Below, one piece after another: positions 48,455 to 57,402 of a stretch of DNA of 64,000 nt. The stretch is taken from NCBI RefSeq assembly GCF_012849095.1, contig NZ_CP051680.1, positions 4,743,501 to 4,807,500 on the forward strand, written 5' to 3'. Within the stretch, counting starts at the first letter, position 1. Each line of letters begins with the position of its first letter. Position numbers and translations under genes: made by a program. Under the pieces are notes generated by a model. The model saw only the letters and a list, made by a program, of their open reading frames with translations, was not told the DNA's origin and made no database searches. The DNA is from Cohnella herbarum (GTDB lineage: Bacteria; Bacillota; Bacilli; Paenibacillales; Paenibacillaceae).

Positions 48455-49120
48455 TTACGAGAACAAGGAGGCGATGAACGCGAACAGCTTCCGAAGGACT
48501 TCCCACAAGAAAAACTTCGCCTTCGGCTCTTCCGCATCCGAGTCTCCGTTCGCCGCCTTGCCAGCGGTCGCTTCTGCGGCTCCGGACGCCTTGTCGTCGC
48601 TCGCGGTCGCTGCCGTCAAGCATAGCGGCGGAAACAATACGCACCACCAATTTCTTCCTTCGCCTTTGCCTAAAGTAATTCGCAGCGCTTCGTAATCGCC
48701 CGCCGAGTATTCGGATCCTTTGAATGTTTTTTCCGGAAAAGGAACCTTTGCTAAAACAACCTTCCCGCCGTATGACACTCCGGCTTCCTTCAAACTATCG
48801 TTCACCATCCGCTGGATTCGCGGCAAATTTTTGTTGATTAAATCTCTCGCTTCGTCGTGGGTCGATGGCATCGCGCCCCAAGATTCGATGAACGTTGCCA
48901 CTTCGTCCCTCACGTTATTTTTAACGGATTGATCCGAATCTTTATCGGAATTGGCGATAATGCGAATGCGAATCGCGTCTTCGGGAATCGCGTCGCCCGA
49001 ACTGGCCGATGCCAACTGTGCGACAATTCCGGTCAAGCATAGGAAAAGTGCAACTAAAATAATAATTAATTTACTGGCTTGACGGAAAAAAGTGGAATAG
49101 GAATGATGGCTAATACGCAT
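48455..49120 (-). CDS. spoIIR: Stage II sporulation protein R (SpoIIR)
   Basis: 221 residues. Signal made in the forespore that activates SpoIIGA, which cleaves pro-sigma-E. Signal-anchor near the start (LIIILVALFLCLTGIVAQL), then IPEDAIRIRIIANSDKDSDQSVKNNVRDEV and GRNWWCVLFPPLCL, both hallmarks. A low-complexity Ala/Glu-rich stretch (about 170-198) precedes an odd hydrophobic end (FFLWEVLRKLFAFIASLF). Upstream of sua5 as in B. subtilis. Confidence 0.95.
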   Translation of the reverse strand: MRISHHSYSTFFRQASKLIIILVALFLCLTGIVAQLASASSGDAIPEDAIRIRIIANSDKDSDQSVKNNVRDEVATFIESWGAMPSTHDEARDLINKNLPRIQRMVNDSLKEAGVSYGGKVVLAKVPFPEKTFKGSEYSAGDYEALRITLGKGEGRNWWCVLFPPLCLTAATASDDKASGAAEATAGKAANGDSDAEEPKAKFFLWEVLRKLFAFIASLFS

Positions 49121-49244
49121 AGATTCTCGCTCCTTGGAGCACCCGTCGGTGCAGCGCTATGCGTTCCGGAACGTCTTAGCCATCATTATGTCCGGATTTG
49201 AACTCTATAAACCTACCAAGGGATTTTTTTCAAGATTAACAATA

Positions 49245-50507
49245 CTAGAGTCGGCTCATAACCGTTTCGAGGGACAGCCGCGCGATTGCGACGCGATGGG
49301 GATCGGCCTGACCGGGACCTCCTCCGAAATGATGCTTCCGCAGAACATCGGTATCCTTCAGCAGATTGCCCGTGAGAATACATACGGCGGATTCATCCTT
49401 GGAGATCGTCCCTCCCGCCATCAGCTTCCGCAATCCCGCCAACGTCGACGCAGATGCCGGCTCGCAACCGATTCCGCTCCTATCGATCAATACCTTGGCC
49501 TCCATAATTTCTTCATCCGTTACGGAACAAGTCACGCCTTTATGCTCCTTCAGGAATTCCCGGGCTTTTCTCCAACTTGGAGGATGGCCGATATTCATCG
49601 CCGAAGCGATCGTAGACGGTCGATTAACCGGTATTAGCTCCCGCCGTCCATGAATCATCATTTCGTGAAAAGGACTCGCCCCCTCTGCCTGGATTAACGC
49701 GACTCTCGGTATTCTATCGATCAGTCCGAGCGAATGAAGATCAAGCAACCCCTTGCCCAAAGCGGTAACGTTGCTCAGCGCTCCTCCGGGAATCAGTATC
49801 CAATCCGGCAGCTCCCAGTTCAAGCTCTGCGCGATCTCGAATACGATGCTTTTCTGCCCTTCGATCCGAAAAGGATTCATCGAATTGCAAATATACAGGC
49901 CAAGCTCCACGCCGAATTGCTCGTAAAAACGAATGCCGTCATCGTAGGTTCCATCGAACTCGATGACCTTCGCTCCGTACGCCATCGTCTGAAGCACTTT
50001 ATTGGCCGAGACTTGTTCCGACGGGACGAGCACGACCGATTCGCAACCGGCTAGCGCAGCGTACATCGCTAACGATGAAGAGGTGTTTCCCGTCGAGGTG
50101 CACGTAAAGCGCTTGTATCCGAGAGAGCGCCCGTGGGAAATCGCGACCGTCATTCCGTTATCCTTGAACGAGCCGCTCGGATTTTCGCTCTGCGCCTTAA
50201 GCCATAGCGTTCGAATGCCCAGCCATTGCCGGATGAGCTCCGAGCCGTACAACCCCGTATTTCCTTCCCGTTTCGTAACGATATGTTCTTCCGCCAGTTC
50301 CGGATAGATGAGCTCCTTGTAACGCCATACGCCGCTAGCGTATGTACTCATCCGTTCAGATAGTCTCCGTTGAAAAACGTACTTCAATTTATCCGCGTCC
50401 GCTTCGGAGAAATCATGAACGATCTCGAGCAACCCTCCGCACTCGCAGGGGTTGCCATAAGTCGTTTCCAGCGATTCCTTGCCGCAGTCATAACATTTGA
50501 TCTTCAT
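49245..50507 (-). CDS. thrC: Threonine synthase
   Basis: 420 residues. PLP enzyme converting O-phosphohomoserine to threonine. PLP lysine is Lys115 in NPSGSFKDNGMT; STGNTSSSLAMYAA binds the cofactor phosphate and IPGGALSNVTALGKG follows. An N-terminal zinc-ribbon-like segment (Cys5, Cys8, Cys21, Cys23) is typical of one threonine synthase subgroup. It is not beside hom or thrB, and is divergent from a LysR gene 143 bases away. This block breaks the prmC-spoIIR order, so it may have been inserted. Confidence 0.92.
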   Translation of the reverse strand: MKIKCYDCGKESLETTYGNPCECGGLLEIVHDFSEADADKLKYVFQRRLSERMSTYASGVWRYKELIYPELAEEHIVTKREGNTGLYGSELIRQWLGIRTLWLKAQSENPSGSFKDNGMTVAISHGRSLGYKRFTCTSTGNTSSSLAMYAALAGCESVVLVPSEQVSANKVLQTMAYGAKVIEFDGTYDDGIRFYEQFGVELGLYICNSMNPFRIEGQKSIVFEIAQSLNWELPDWILIPGGALSNVTALGKGLLDLHSLGLIDRIPRVALIQAEGASPFHEMMIHGRRELIPVNRPSTIASAMNIGHPPSWRKAREFLKEHKGVTCSVTDEEIMEAKVLIDRSGIGCEPASASTLAGLRKLMAGGTISKDESAVCILTGNLLKDTDVLRKHHFGGGPGQADPHRVAIARLSLETVMSRL

Positions 50508-50611
50508 CCTTATCGCCGCCTATTCCGATTGATAAGTTGCCTGAAACCTCGTTGCAAGTTTAGAATAAGGGATGACGAATAATAGATCTAATATATAATA
50601 ATTTGGTTTTC

Positions 50612-50626
50612 ATAATTAGAATTTAT
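50612..50626. promoter_or_regulatory. Candidate LysR-type operator between thrC and the LysR gene
   Basis: ATAATTAGAATTTAT is an interrupted palindrome (ATAA-N7-TTAT) fitting the T-N11-A rule of LysR regulators. It lies 25 bases before the LysR start in a very AT-rich divergent promoter region. Confidence 0.4.
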
Positions 50627-50650
50627 GATTTATACGAGAGAGGAATCAAC

Positions 50651-51541
50651 ATGCTGAATCTGCACGCGTTGCGTTTATTCCACCATGTCGCCGAGCTTGG
50701 CAGCGTTACGAAAGCGGCCGAGCTGCTCAAGATTAGCCAACCGGCCGTCACCTCGCAAATCAAGAAGCTGGAGCGCGAGCTCGGACTTCCGCTATTTTCT
50801 CCCCTCGGCAGGGGAATTCTGCTTACCGATGCAGGCATGACGCTTGCGCAAGAGTCTGCGAGGTTATTCGCCTTGGAGAAACATATCGAACAATCGATCG
50901 AGGACTATAGAGCGGGTTACGCCGGCCGGCTGCGGGTAGCCGCCACTTATTTGCCCGCCAACTTTCTTCTGCCCCGAGGGATTGCGGGTTTCAAACGAAA
51001 ATTTCCCGACGTGGATATCCAATTCACGACGACGAGCTCGTTAAACGCAACCGACCACCTCCTGCGTTATGAAGCCGATATCGCCTTTATCGGAGGCCTT
51101 CGGAATTCTCACCCTTCGCTCGAGAAAACGCACTGGTACGAGGATGAAATGTGGTTCGTCGTTCATAAGGATCATAAGCTGGCCTCATCGGAAGCCGTTT
51201 TGGCGGAGGTCGTTAAGGAGCCTTTCGTATACCGAGAACAAGGCAGCTATTCCAGAGAGCAGTTACTGTCCCTGTGCAGAGTTCAGCGATTAAACGCACC
51301 GACCGTCGGATTGCAAATGAACGGCTTTAGCGAACTCATCCGCGTCGTATCGGAGGGGTACGGAGTCGCATTCTTGTCCGCGCTAGAAGCCAGAGAAGAG
51401 GTCGAACGAGGAAATTTGCGCAGAATTTACGTCCAGGACGCGGTAATGAATAATCCCGTTTTCCTTTGCCATCGAAAAGAACCCTTGCCGCCGCACGCCC
51501 TTCGATTCCTAGAGACGATCCCTCGCAATAACTCTGGATAG
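50651..51541 (+). CDS. LysR family transcriptional regulator
   Basis: About 296 residues. Winged helix at 1-60: LRLFHHVAELGSVTKAAELLKISQPAVTSQIKKLERELG; the effector-binding domain covers about 88-290. ATG at 50651 follows AGAGAGGA; the frame runs further upstream without support. Divergent from thrC, so control of thrC is the simplest guess, but the effector cannot be read from sequence. Confidence 0.92.
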   Translation: MLNLHALRLFHHVAELGSVTKAAELLKISQPAVTSQIKKLERELGLPLFSPLGRGILLTDAGMTLAQESARLFALEKHIEQSIEDYRAGYAGRLRVAATYLPANFLLPRGIAGFKRKFPDVDIQFTTTSSLNATDHLLRYEADIAFIGGLRNSHPSLEKTHWYEDEMWFVVHKDHKLASSEAVLAEVVKEPFVYREQGSYSREQLLSLCRVQRLNAPTVGLQMNGFSELIRVVSEGYGVAFLSALEAREEVERGNLRRIYVQDAVMNNPVFLCHRKEPLPPHALRFLETIPRNNSG

Positions 51542-51661
51542 AAAATGTCTTTCTTGCAGGATATGGGTATAGACGATCATTTCAGCCCTATGCTAACATA
51601 CAGTTAAGATCCGGAAGCACCGGTCAATTCTAATAATTGATACGGGCGAGGAGGCCAGAAC

Positions 51662-52225
51662 GTGGAAGAACCGGTTATGCACAAGATTCTTGATGTGGTC
51701 AATACGCTGTATACTGCGGTAACGGGCTTGCAGACGGACATGACTAGCTTGCGGTCGGACGTAACAGGATTGCAGACGGAAATGAAAAGCTTGCGGTCGG
51801 ACGTAACAGGATTGCAGACGGACATGACAAACTTGCGGTCGGACGTGACGGGCTTGCAGACGGAAATGAAAAGCTTGCGGTCGGACGTAACAGGATTGCA
51901 GACGGAAATGAAAAGCTTGCGGTCGGACATGACGGAAGTGAAGCAGGACATTCGCATACTCAAAAATGACGTATGCAGACTGGAGAGCAAAGTCGACCAG
52001 ATCGATGCCCGAACCGAACGCTTGGAGCAACGCATGGATATGACGTTCGATACCGTAGGAAAGATCAAGGAGGAAGTCACCGAGATCAAGGTGGATGTTG
52101 CCGAGATCAGAGAAGAAGTCGTCGAGTCAAAACCCAAACTGGAACGGCACGAGCTTCTGCTAGGAGAAATCGCCAAGTCTCTCTTGGAACAAACCGCCCG
52201 GAGTAGGCTACCCAAGCCGATCTAA
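51662..52225 (+). CDS. Coiled-coil protein built on 14-residue repeats
   Basis: 187 residues, GTG start seven bases after GAGGAGG. Residues ~22-92 hold five near-identical 14-residue repeats (SDVTGLQTEMKSLR), two heptads each; coiled coil continues to about residue 150 (VDQIDARTERLEQRMD, KIKEEVTEIKVDVAEIREEV). No membrane segment or enzyme motif. Similar DUF-type coiled-coil proteins are common in Bacillales and their role is unknown. It is downstream of the LysR gene in the same direction and ends at a shared terminator. Confidence 0.8.
   Translation: MEEPVMHKILDVVNTLYTAVTGLQTDMTSLRSDVTGLQTEMKSLRSDVTGLQTDMTNLRSDVTGLQTEMKSLRSDVTGLQTEMKSLRSDMTEVKQDIRILKNDVCRLESKVDQIDARTERLEQRMDMTFDTVGKIKEEVTEIKVDVAEIREEVVESKPKLERHELLLGEIAKSLLEQTARSRLPKPI
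51733..51942. repeat. 42-bp in-frame tandem repeat inside the coiled-coil gene
   Basis: The block TTGCGGTCGGACGTAACAGG, then ATTGCAGACGGAAATGAAAAGC, recurs about five times at 42-base spacing with only a few substitutions. DNA-level identity is higher than needed to keep the protein pattern, pointing to recent expansion. Confidence 0.88.
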
Positions 52226-52260
52226 CAAGCATTAACGTTCACCAGCCGTCCTTATATGTT

Positions 52261-52300
52261 AAGAAGACCGCAATCCTTATCGGATTAGCGGTCTTCTTTT
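52261..52300. terminator. Bidirectional terminator between the coiled-coil gene and prmC
   Basis: AAGAAGACCGCAATCC pairs with GGATTAGCGGTCTTCTT, T run on the plus side; it overlaps the prmC stop codon. Confidence 0.85.
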
Positions 52301-53198
52301 ATTTAACGGCGATCACATGTCTATCGATACCCGCGTAGTCTTGGACGAAACGAACGTCGTCCCAATTCGCCGCGGCCCGGAGCAACTCCGCCACATCGGC
52401 AGCCTGCCCCGCCCCGACTTCCCAAGCTACGATTCTCGGAAGCTGGGCTAATCGCGTCAACTGGCTTGCCATTATCCGATAAGGATTTAATCCATCTTCG
52501 CCGCCGTCCAACGCGAGCCTAGGTTCGTGATCGCGAACCTCTCGTTGCAATCCCGAGATATCCGAAGACGGGATATAAGGGGGGTTGGATACAAGTACGT
52601 CGATGCGCGGGTACTCCTCCCCGTTCAAGAAGGGGGATAACAGATCCCCTTGAACGAAACGAATCCGGGAAGCTACTTCTAACCGTTCCGCGTTGCGCTT
52701 CGCCATCTTCAGAGCATCAGGCGATAGATCAGAGGCGATCAGCTTCCAGCGCGGACGCTCCGCCGCCAAGGTCACGGCAAGGCTACCGCTGCCCGTTCCC
52801 ACATCAAGAACGGTCGGGACTGTAGCCGCTTCCCGCCACAATCGATCCGCAAGCTGAAGTACCGCTTCGGCGAGCAGCTCCGTCTCCGGCCGAGGGATAA
52901 GCACCGCTTCCGAAACCTCGAACGCCCTACCGTAGAAAAACTGTTCTCCGACTAAATATTGAACGGGAATCCCTTTTTCTCTCCGGTTCAACAGTTCATT
53001 CCAAGCATCCGCTTTCCCTTCCGGGAAGGGATCCCTCCAGTCCCGCAGCAACGCCGCTTTGCTAATGTCGAGCAAATAAAGAAGAAGAAGCTCCGCGTCA
53101 GCGTCCGCTTCTTCGACTCCGGCTTGCCGTAATTGTTCCGAGCCCCGACGTCGGGCCTCGCCCAACGTTAGAATCGACGGATTGCGTTCTATACTCAC
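52299..53198 (-). CDS. prmC: Release factor glutamine methyltransferase PrmC
   Basis: 299 residues. Methylates the GGQ glutamine of release factors using SAM. N-terminal helical domain, then a Rossmann methyltransferase with LDVGTGSGSLAVTLA (SAM) and the catalytic SNPPYIP (Asn205-Tyr208). Its substrate PrfA is encoded 17 bases upstream in the same operon. Confidence 0.97.
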   Translation of the reverse strand: MSIERNPSILTLGEARRRGSEQLRQAGVEEADADAELLLLYLLDISKAALLRDWRDPFPEGKADAWNELLNRREKGIPVQYLVGEQFFYGRAFEVSEAVLIPRPETELLAEAVLQLADRLWREAATVPTVLDVGTGSGSLAVTLAAERPRWKLIASDLSPDALKMAKRNAERLEVASRIRFVQGDLLSPFLNGEEYPRIDVLVSNPPYIPSSDISGLQREVRDHEPRLALDGGEDGLNPYRIMASQLTRLAQLPRIVAWEVGAGQAADVAELLRAAANWDDVRFVQDYAGIDRHVIAVK

Positions 53199-53215
53199 GC
53201 CAAGCGCCTCCCGCT

Positions 53216-54289
53216 TTACCTCATCTGTTCCCGCTCGAGGATTTCGGCTTGCTCAGCAAGCGTCAACGCTTGAACGATCTCTTCCATGTCCCCGTTGAGC
53301 ACGTAATCCAGACGGTGCAGCGTCAAACCTATCCGATGATCGGTCACGCGGCTTTGCGGGAAATTGTAAGTGCGAATCCGCTCGCTCCGATCACCCGTCC
53401 CGATCTTCTCGCGACGCTCGCCGGAGTATTTCTCTTCTTCCTCTTGCCGCCTAACATCCATGATGCGCGTTCGCAACACTTGCAGCGCCTTGTCCTTGTT
53501 ATCGTTTTGCGATTTGCCGTCCTGGCAAGTCGCTACGATTCCCGTAGGCACGTGCGTGACGCGAACCGCGGACTTCGTCGTATTAACCGATTGGCCGCCC
53601 GCTCCGCTTGAACAGAACGTGTCCACGCGAATATCTTTGTCGTGAATGACGATATCCACCTCTTCGGCTTCCGGCATGACAACGACGGTAGAAGTCGAAG
53701 TATGAATACGTCCGCCGGATTCCGTCTCCGGAACCCGTTGAACGCGATGAGCTCCGCTTTCGTATTTCATTTTGCGATAGGCATCCGATCCGCTGACCGT
53801 GAAAATAACCTCTTTAAACCCGCCGAGATCGCTTACGCTGGATTCCAGCATTTCCGTTCTCCAGCCTTGGCTATCCGCGAACTTCGCATACATCCGGTAT
53901 AGTTCGGCAGCGAATAGATTCGCCTCTTCCCCGCCGGCCGCTCCGCGGATTTCGACGATGATATCTTTCCCGTCGTTCGGATCCTTAGGCAACAGAAGAA
54001 AACGGACCCGCTCTTCCAATTCGGTACGGCGAACATCGAGCTCTTCGATCTCCAGCTTCACCATCTCGCGCATTTCGTCGTCCAGCTTATCCTCCTGCAT
54101 CGCTTTCGCGTCCTGCAGTTGCGTAAGCACTTGCTTGTATTCTTCATAAGCGCGGTAAGCTTCCTCCAGCCCGGATTGCTCCTTGGCATAGGTGCGCAAA
54201 CGCGTCGAGTCGTTTACTACGTCCGGATCGCTAAGCAATTCGTTAAGCTTCTCGTATCGATCCGCAAGAATTTGCAGACGGTCTAACAC
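53216..54289 (-). CDS. prfA: Peptide chain release factor 1
   Basis: 357 residues. Terminates translation at UAA/UAG. GAGGQ at 229-233 is the catalytic motif and VPETE (about 186-190) has the PxT stop-codon selectivity motif. [10 protein letters not shown] and VRVTHVPTG are typical. Start ATG at 54289. Confidence 0.98.
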   Translation of the reverse strand: MLDRLQILADRYEKLNELLSDPDVVNDSTRLRTYAKEQSGLEEAYRAYEEYKQVLTQLQDAKAMQEDKLDDEMREMVKLEIEELDVRRTELEERVRFLLLPKDPNDGKDIIVEIRGAAGGEEANLFAAELYRMYAKFADSQGWRTEMLESSVSDLGGFKEVIFTVSGSDAYRKMKYESGAHRVQRVPETESGGRIHTSTSTVVVMPEAEEVDIVIHDKDIRVDTFCSSGAGGQSVNTTKSAVRVTHVPTGIVATCQDGKSQNDNKDKALQVLRTRIMDVRRQEEEEKYSGERREKIGTGDRSERIRTYNFPQSRVTDHRIGLTLHRLDYVLNGDMEEIVQALTLAEQAEILEREQMR

Positions 54290-54361
54290 TTTTCCTCATC
54301 CTCCGTTGCCCGCCAGGGCTCTCGTTCCTACCTACTCAGGTAAAAAAATATACTGTGAATT

Positions 54362-54370
54362 ATTATACCA
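54362..54370 (-). promoter_or_regulatory. Extended -10 promoter candidate for prfA-prmC
   Basis: Minus strand TGGTATAAT (TG-N-TATAAT) 73-81 bases before prfA; no clear -35. Confidence 0.45.
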
Positions 54371-54405
54371 CAATAAAGCCGGTTCGTGCGGGACTGTAAT
54401 ATAAG

Positions 54406-54443
54406 GCAAAGAGGCGATTCCCAATTAAGGAAATCACCTTCTC
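54406..54443 (-). terminator. Terminator after the copper-amine-oxidase-like gene
   Basis: Minus strand AGAAGGTGATTTCC-ttaatt-GGGAATCGCCTCTTT, about 35 bases beyond the stop at 54479; short T run. Confidence 0.6.
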
Positions 54444-54478
54444 AGTGCATGATTCTTTTACTTTTCGTTCGCAATCAC

Positions 54479-55600
54479 TTATTTTCTAATGAAAAAGCCC
54501 ATCAGTTGTTTCGTTTCGGGATCGAAAGCGAGAATAAGGGGTCCCAGCAACGCATCCTGATCCGTGCTGTATTTCACTTCGATCAGCTTGCCGTTAACGG
54601 CTTTGATCTCTTCCAGCCTTTTCTTCTGCGCGTCAGTACCTGTCATGATCGCCGCATTGGCCGAATCGATGATCGATACGCTTGCATCGTCCTTCTTCGT
54701 CGTCAGATGGGATACCTGGCTTTCAGGCACGTTCTTCCATGCAAGCTCGCGGTATTCTTGGATCTCGGCGGGAGCTAGCTGCTCCGTCTCGGACAAGACG
54801 ACCAGCATATGCAACGGGCTCTGAGGAGGAATGCTCTTCGTCATGATCGGTCCGTAGTAAGCGCGGACCTTGTCTCCCGCTTTCAGGCTAGCGAAAGCAA
54901 CCGACTCGCCTTGCCCCGTCATTACGCTAGTTTCCTTGCCTGCATTCAACACAAGCGTCGGAACGATTTTCCCGTCTTTCTTTTCTCCGAACGTCACTTG
55001 CCAGCCGTCGGCCGTATTTTCGATCGACTGAACGACGTCTTCCTTCACGAGCGATTCGCCGTTCACGATAATCTTATGCGCTTGGGATTGGCCGGGGAAA
55101 CTCATGGCCATGACCGGACCGAACTCCGCCATCAACCGCGTGCCGGCTTTCAGATCTTTAGCCGCGAAGATTTTACCGTCTCCGTCCGTTAGTTCCGTTT
55201 CCTTGTCGACATTAAGGATCATCCACCTCTGATCGCCATATCCGAGCAACTCGAGGCGGTACTCTCCTTCCTTATCCTTAGGAGTAACGCTGACGACAAC
55301 GCCCAACATCCTGGCATATTCCACGGCTTGCTCTTCCTTCGAAATAATTTCGATTTCCTTGCCTTTGGAGTTCCAATTCAAGTTGAAACCCATAGCTCCC
55401 GCTACTTCGCGAGCCGGCAGATACGCTTTGCCATCGATATAGACAGGATGCAAATTCGTATCGGTTCCGTCCACGGAAACGGCGATCTCTTTATGCAATA
55501 CCCCGGTAACCTTGCTAACCAACCCGCTTGCGCCGACGGCCGCGCTCGTTCCGAGCAGCCCGACGGCAGTAACGAGAATCAACAATTTTTTCTTTTGCAT
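54479..55600 (-). CDS. Secreted protein with copper-amine-oxidase-like N-terminal domain
   Basis: 373 residues. Signal peptide KKKLLILVTAVGLLGTSAAVGA, then a domain (about 48-90) with HPVYIDGKAYLPAREVAGAMGFNLNW, the pattern of the copper amine oxidase N-terminal-like (stalk) domain common in Paenibacillaceae surface proteins. No copper site or oxidase domain follows. The rest contains two related blocks: LKAGTRLMAEFGPVMAMSFPGQSQAHKIIV (split: LKAG, FGPVMAMSFPGQSQAH) and LKAGDKVRAYYGPIMTKSIP, suggesting an internal duplication. Function unknown. ATG at 55600 after AAAGGAG. Confidence 0.8.
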   Translation of the reverse strand: MQKKKLLILVTAVGLLGTSAAVGASGLVSKVTGVLHKEIAVSVDGTDTNLHPVYIDGKAYLPAREVAGAMGFNLNWNSKGKEIEIISKEEQAVEYARMLGVVVSVTPKDKEGEYRLELLGYGDQRWMILNVDKETELTDGDGKIFAAKDLKAGTRLMAEFGPVMAMSFPGQSQAHKIIVNGESLVKEDVVQSIENTADGWQVTFGEKKDGKIVPTLVLNAGKETSVMTGQGESVAFASLKAGDKVRAYYGPIMTKSIPPQSPLHMLVVLSETEQLAPAEIQEYRELAWKNVPESQVSHLTTKKDDASVSIIDSANAAIMTGTDAQKKRLEEIKAVNGKLIEVKYSTDQDALLGPLILAFDPETKQLMGFFIRK

Positions 55601-55732
55601 GTTATTGCTCCTTTCGCATTTGCCTTAATGCTGGGAAATTTTCTTCGTTTCGCTGTCTAAGACGACTTTAGTTCCGGAAAGGTTACAGTAATATCTCCAA
55701 CATAATGAAAAAATGCGAATCGGACGAAGCAA

Positions 55733-55784
55733 CGACAAAAAAGCGACTTAGAAGGAATCGTCCCCCTGAGCCGCTTATTCAAGC
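55733..55784 (-). terminator. Terminator after ychF
   Basis: Minus strand AAGCGGCTCAG ... CTAAGTCGCTT followed by TTTTTTG, just beyond the ychF stop. Confidence 0.6.
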
Positions 55785-55789
55785 CGTAA

Positions 55790-56890
55790 TTATACGTTGA
55801 AAAGGAAATGCATAACGTCCCCGTCCGCAACGACGTACTCTTTGCCTTCCAATCGCGTAAGGCCTTTTTCCTTGGCCGCTTTCATAGAACCGCTGTTGGT
55901 CAGATCATCGTACGACACGACCTCGGCGCGAATGAAGCCCCGCTCGAAATCCGTATGGATAACCGCGGCCGCTTGCGGAGCTTTCGTCCCTTTGCGAATA
56001 GTCCAAGCCCGAACTTCCTGCACGCCCGCCGTAAAATAGGTGTACAGTCCGAGCAGCTTATACGAAGCGCGAATCAAGCGATCAAGACCCGACTCCGTCA
56101 AACCCAATTCCTCGAAAAACAGCGCTTTGTCTTCGCCCTCGAGCTCCGCAATCTCCGATTCTACTTTGGCGCTGATGTAGACGACTTCAGAGCCTTCCGC
56201 AGCCGCGAACTCGCGAACCTTCTGCACGTAAGGGTTCCCGTCGGCATTCGCTGCTTCGCTCTCGCTTACGTTAGCCGCATAGAGCACCGGCTTCATCGTC
56301 AGTAGGTGAAGATCGCGAATAAGCAGCTTCTCTTCATTGGAAAGTTCCACGCTTCTAGCCGGTTTTTCGGCCGTTAAAGCCTCGTGCATGCGTTGAAGCA
56401 CCTCAAGCTCTTCGGCCACTTTTTTGTCGCCGCCCTTAAGGCCTTTGCGCGTGCGATCCATCCGCTTCTCGAGGGAATCGATATCCGTCAGAATGAGTTC
56501 GAGATTGATGACCTCGATGTCGTTGATCGGATCGATTTTGCCGGAAACATGGGTAATATTCTCGTCTTGGAAACAACGCACGACATGCACGATCGCATCG
56601 ACTTCGCGAATGTTCGCCAAAAATTTATTGCCCAAGCCTTCGCCGCGGCTCGCGCCCTTGACCAGTCCGGCAATATCCACGAACTCGAACGCCGTAGGGA
56701 CGATCCGGTTCGGGTTCACGATATCGGCAAGCTTCTGAAGGCGTTCGTCCGGCACTTCGACAACGCCGACGTTCGGATCGATGGTACAGAACGGATAGTT
56801 GGCCATCTCCGCTCCCGCTTGGGTAATTGCATTAAACAAGGTCGACTTGCCTACGTTGGGAAGTCCGACGATTCCGCACGATAATGCCAT
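55790..56890 (-). CDS. ychF: Redox-regulated ATPase YchF
   Basis: 366 residues. OBG-family P-loop protein that binds ATP rather than GTP and the ribosome. G1 [14 protein letters not shown]3 [20 protein letters not shown], the atypical NVSE in place of NKxD, and the C-terminal TGS domain ([32 protein letters not shown]). ATG at 56890 (MALSCGIVG) follows AGGAG by ten bases; the frame goes nine codons upstream without support. Confidence 0.96.
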   Translation of the reverse strand: MALSCGIVGLPNVGKSTLFNAITQAGAEMANYPFCTIDPNVGVVEVPDERLQKLADIVNPNRIVPTAFEFVDIAGLVKGASRGEGLGNKFLANIREVDAIVHVVRCFQDENITHVSGKIDPINDIEVINLELILTDIDSLEKRMDRTRKGLKGGDKKVAEELEVLQRMHEALTAEKPARSVELSNEEKLLIRDLHLLTMKPVLYAANVSESEAANADGNPYVQKVREFAAAEGSEVVYISAKVESEIAELEGEDKALFFEELGLTESGLDRLIRASYKLLGLYTYFTAGVQEVRAWTIRKGTKAPQAAAVIHTDFERGFIRAEVVSYDDLTNSGSMKAAKEKGLTRLEGKEYVVADGDVMHFLFNV

Positions 56891-56986
56891 TGTTCTAACA
56901 CTCCTGACTTCTTGCAATTCTCACGCCATTATAACGGATGATTAAGGGAACGTCCACAGCTAGACACGGCAAGTCGCCGAAACGCG

Positions 56987-57400
56987 CTCTTTCACGCTAT
57001 CCCCTTCGCTCAGTACGCACGCCCTCTATGCTATCCCATTCGCTCAGTACACATATCTTTCTACGCTATCCCCTTCGCTCAGTAAGCACGCCCTTCTACG
57101 CTATCCCCTTCGTTCAGGTAAAGGTTCCCCACACCTTTCCTGAGCAAAAGGGATAGCGTGAAAGGCGATCGGATTGAATAAAACACCGCCTACGTACGAT
57201 TACCGAACTACTCGCGGCACCCGCAGCTCCCCTTCGCTCAGTAAGCACGCCCTTCTACGCTATCCCCTTCGTTCAGGTAAAGGTTCCCCACACCTTTCCT
57301 GAGCAAAAGGGATAGCGTGAAAGGCGTACGGGATTCGATATACACCGCCTACGTACGATTACCGAACTACTCGCGGCACCCGCAGCAAACCCGCACTCCC
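56987..57400. repeat. Dispersed-repeat cluster with a 159-bp direct duplication and long hairpins
   Basis: Four or more head-to-tail copies of the ACGCTATCCCCTTCGCTCAG repeat start at about 56988, 57029, 57061 and 57097. A 159-bp block at 57070-57228 is repeated at 57229-57387 with few changes. Each block holds an inverted pair: CGCTATCCC...TTCAGGTAAAGGT and ACCTTTCCTGAGC...GGGATAGCG, which can fold into a stem of about 27 bp (57099-57158 and 57258-57317). No gene is supported in 56891-57402. Confidence 0.88.
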
Positions 57401-57402
57401 CC

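Noticed and set aside
51604..52215. 203-codon minus-strand frame opposite the coiled-coil gene
   Set aside because: The sense frame has a strong ribosome site and proper heptads; the antisense frame is a product of the 42-bp repeat.
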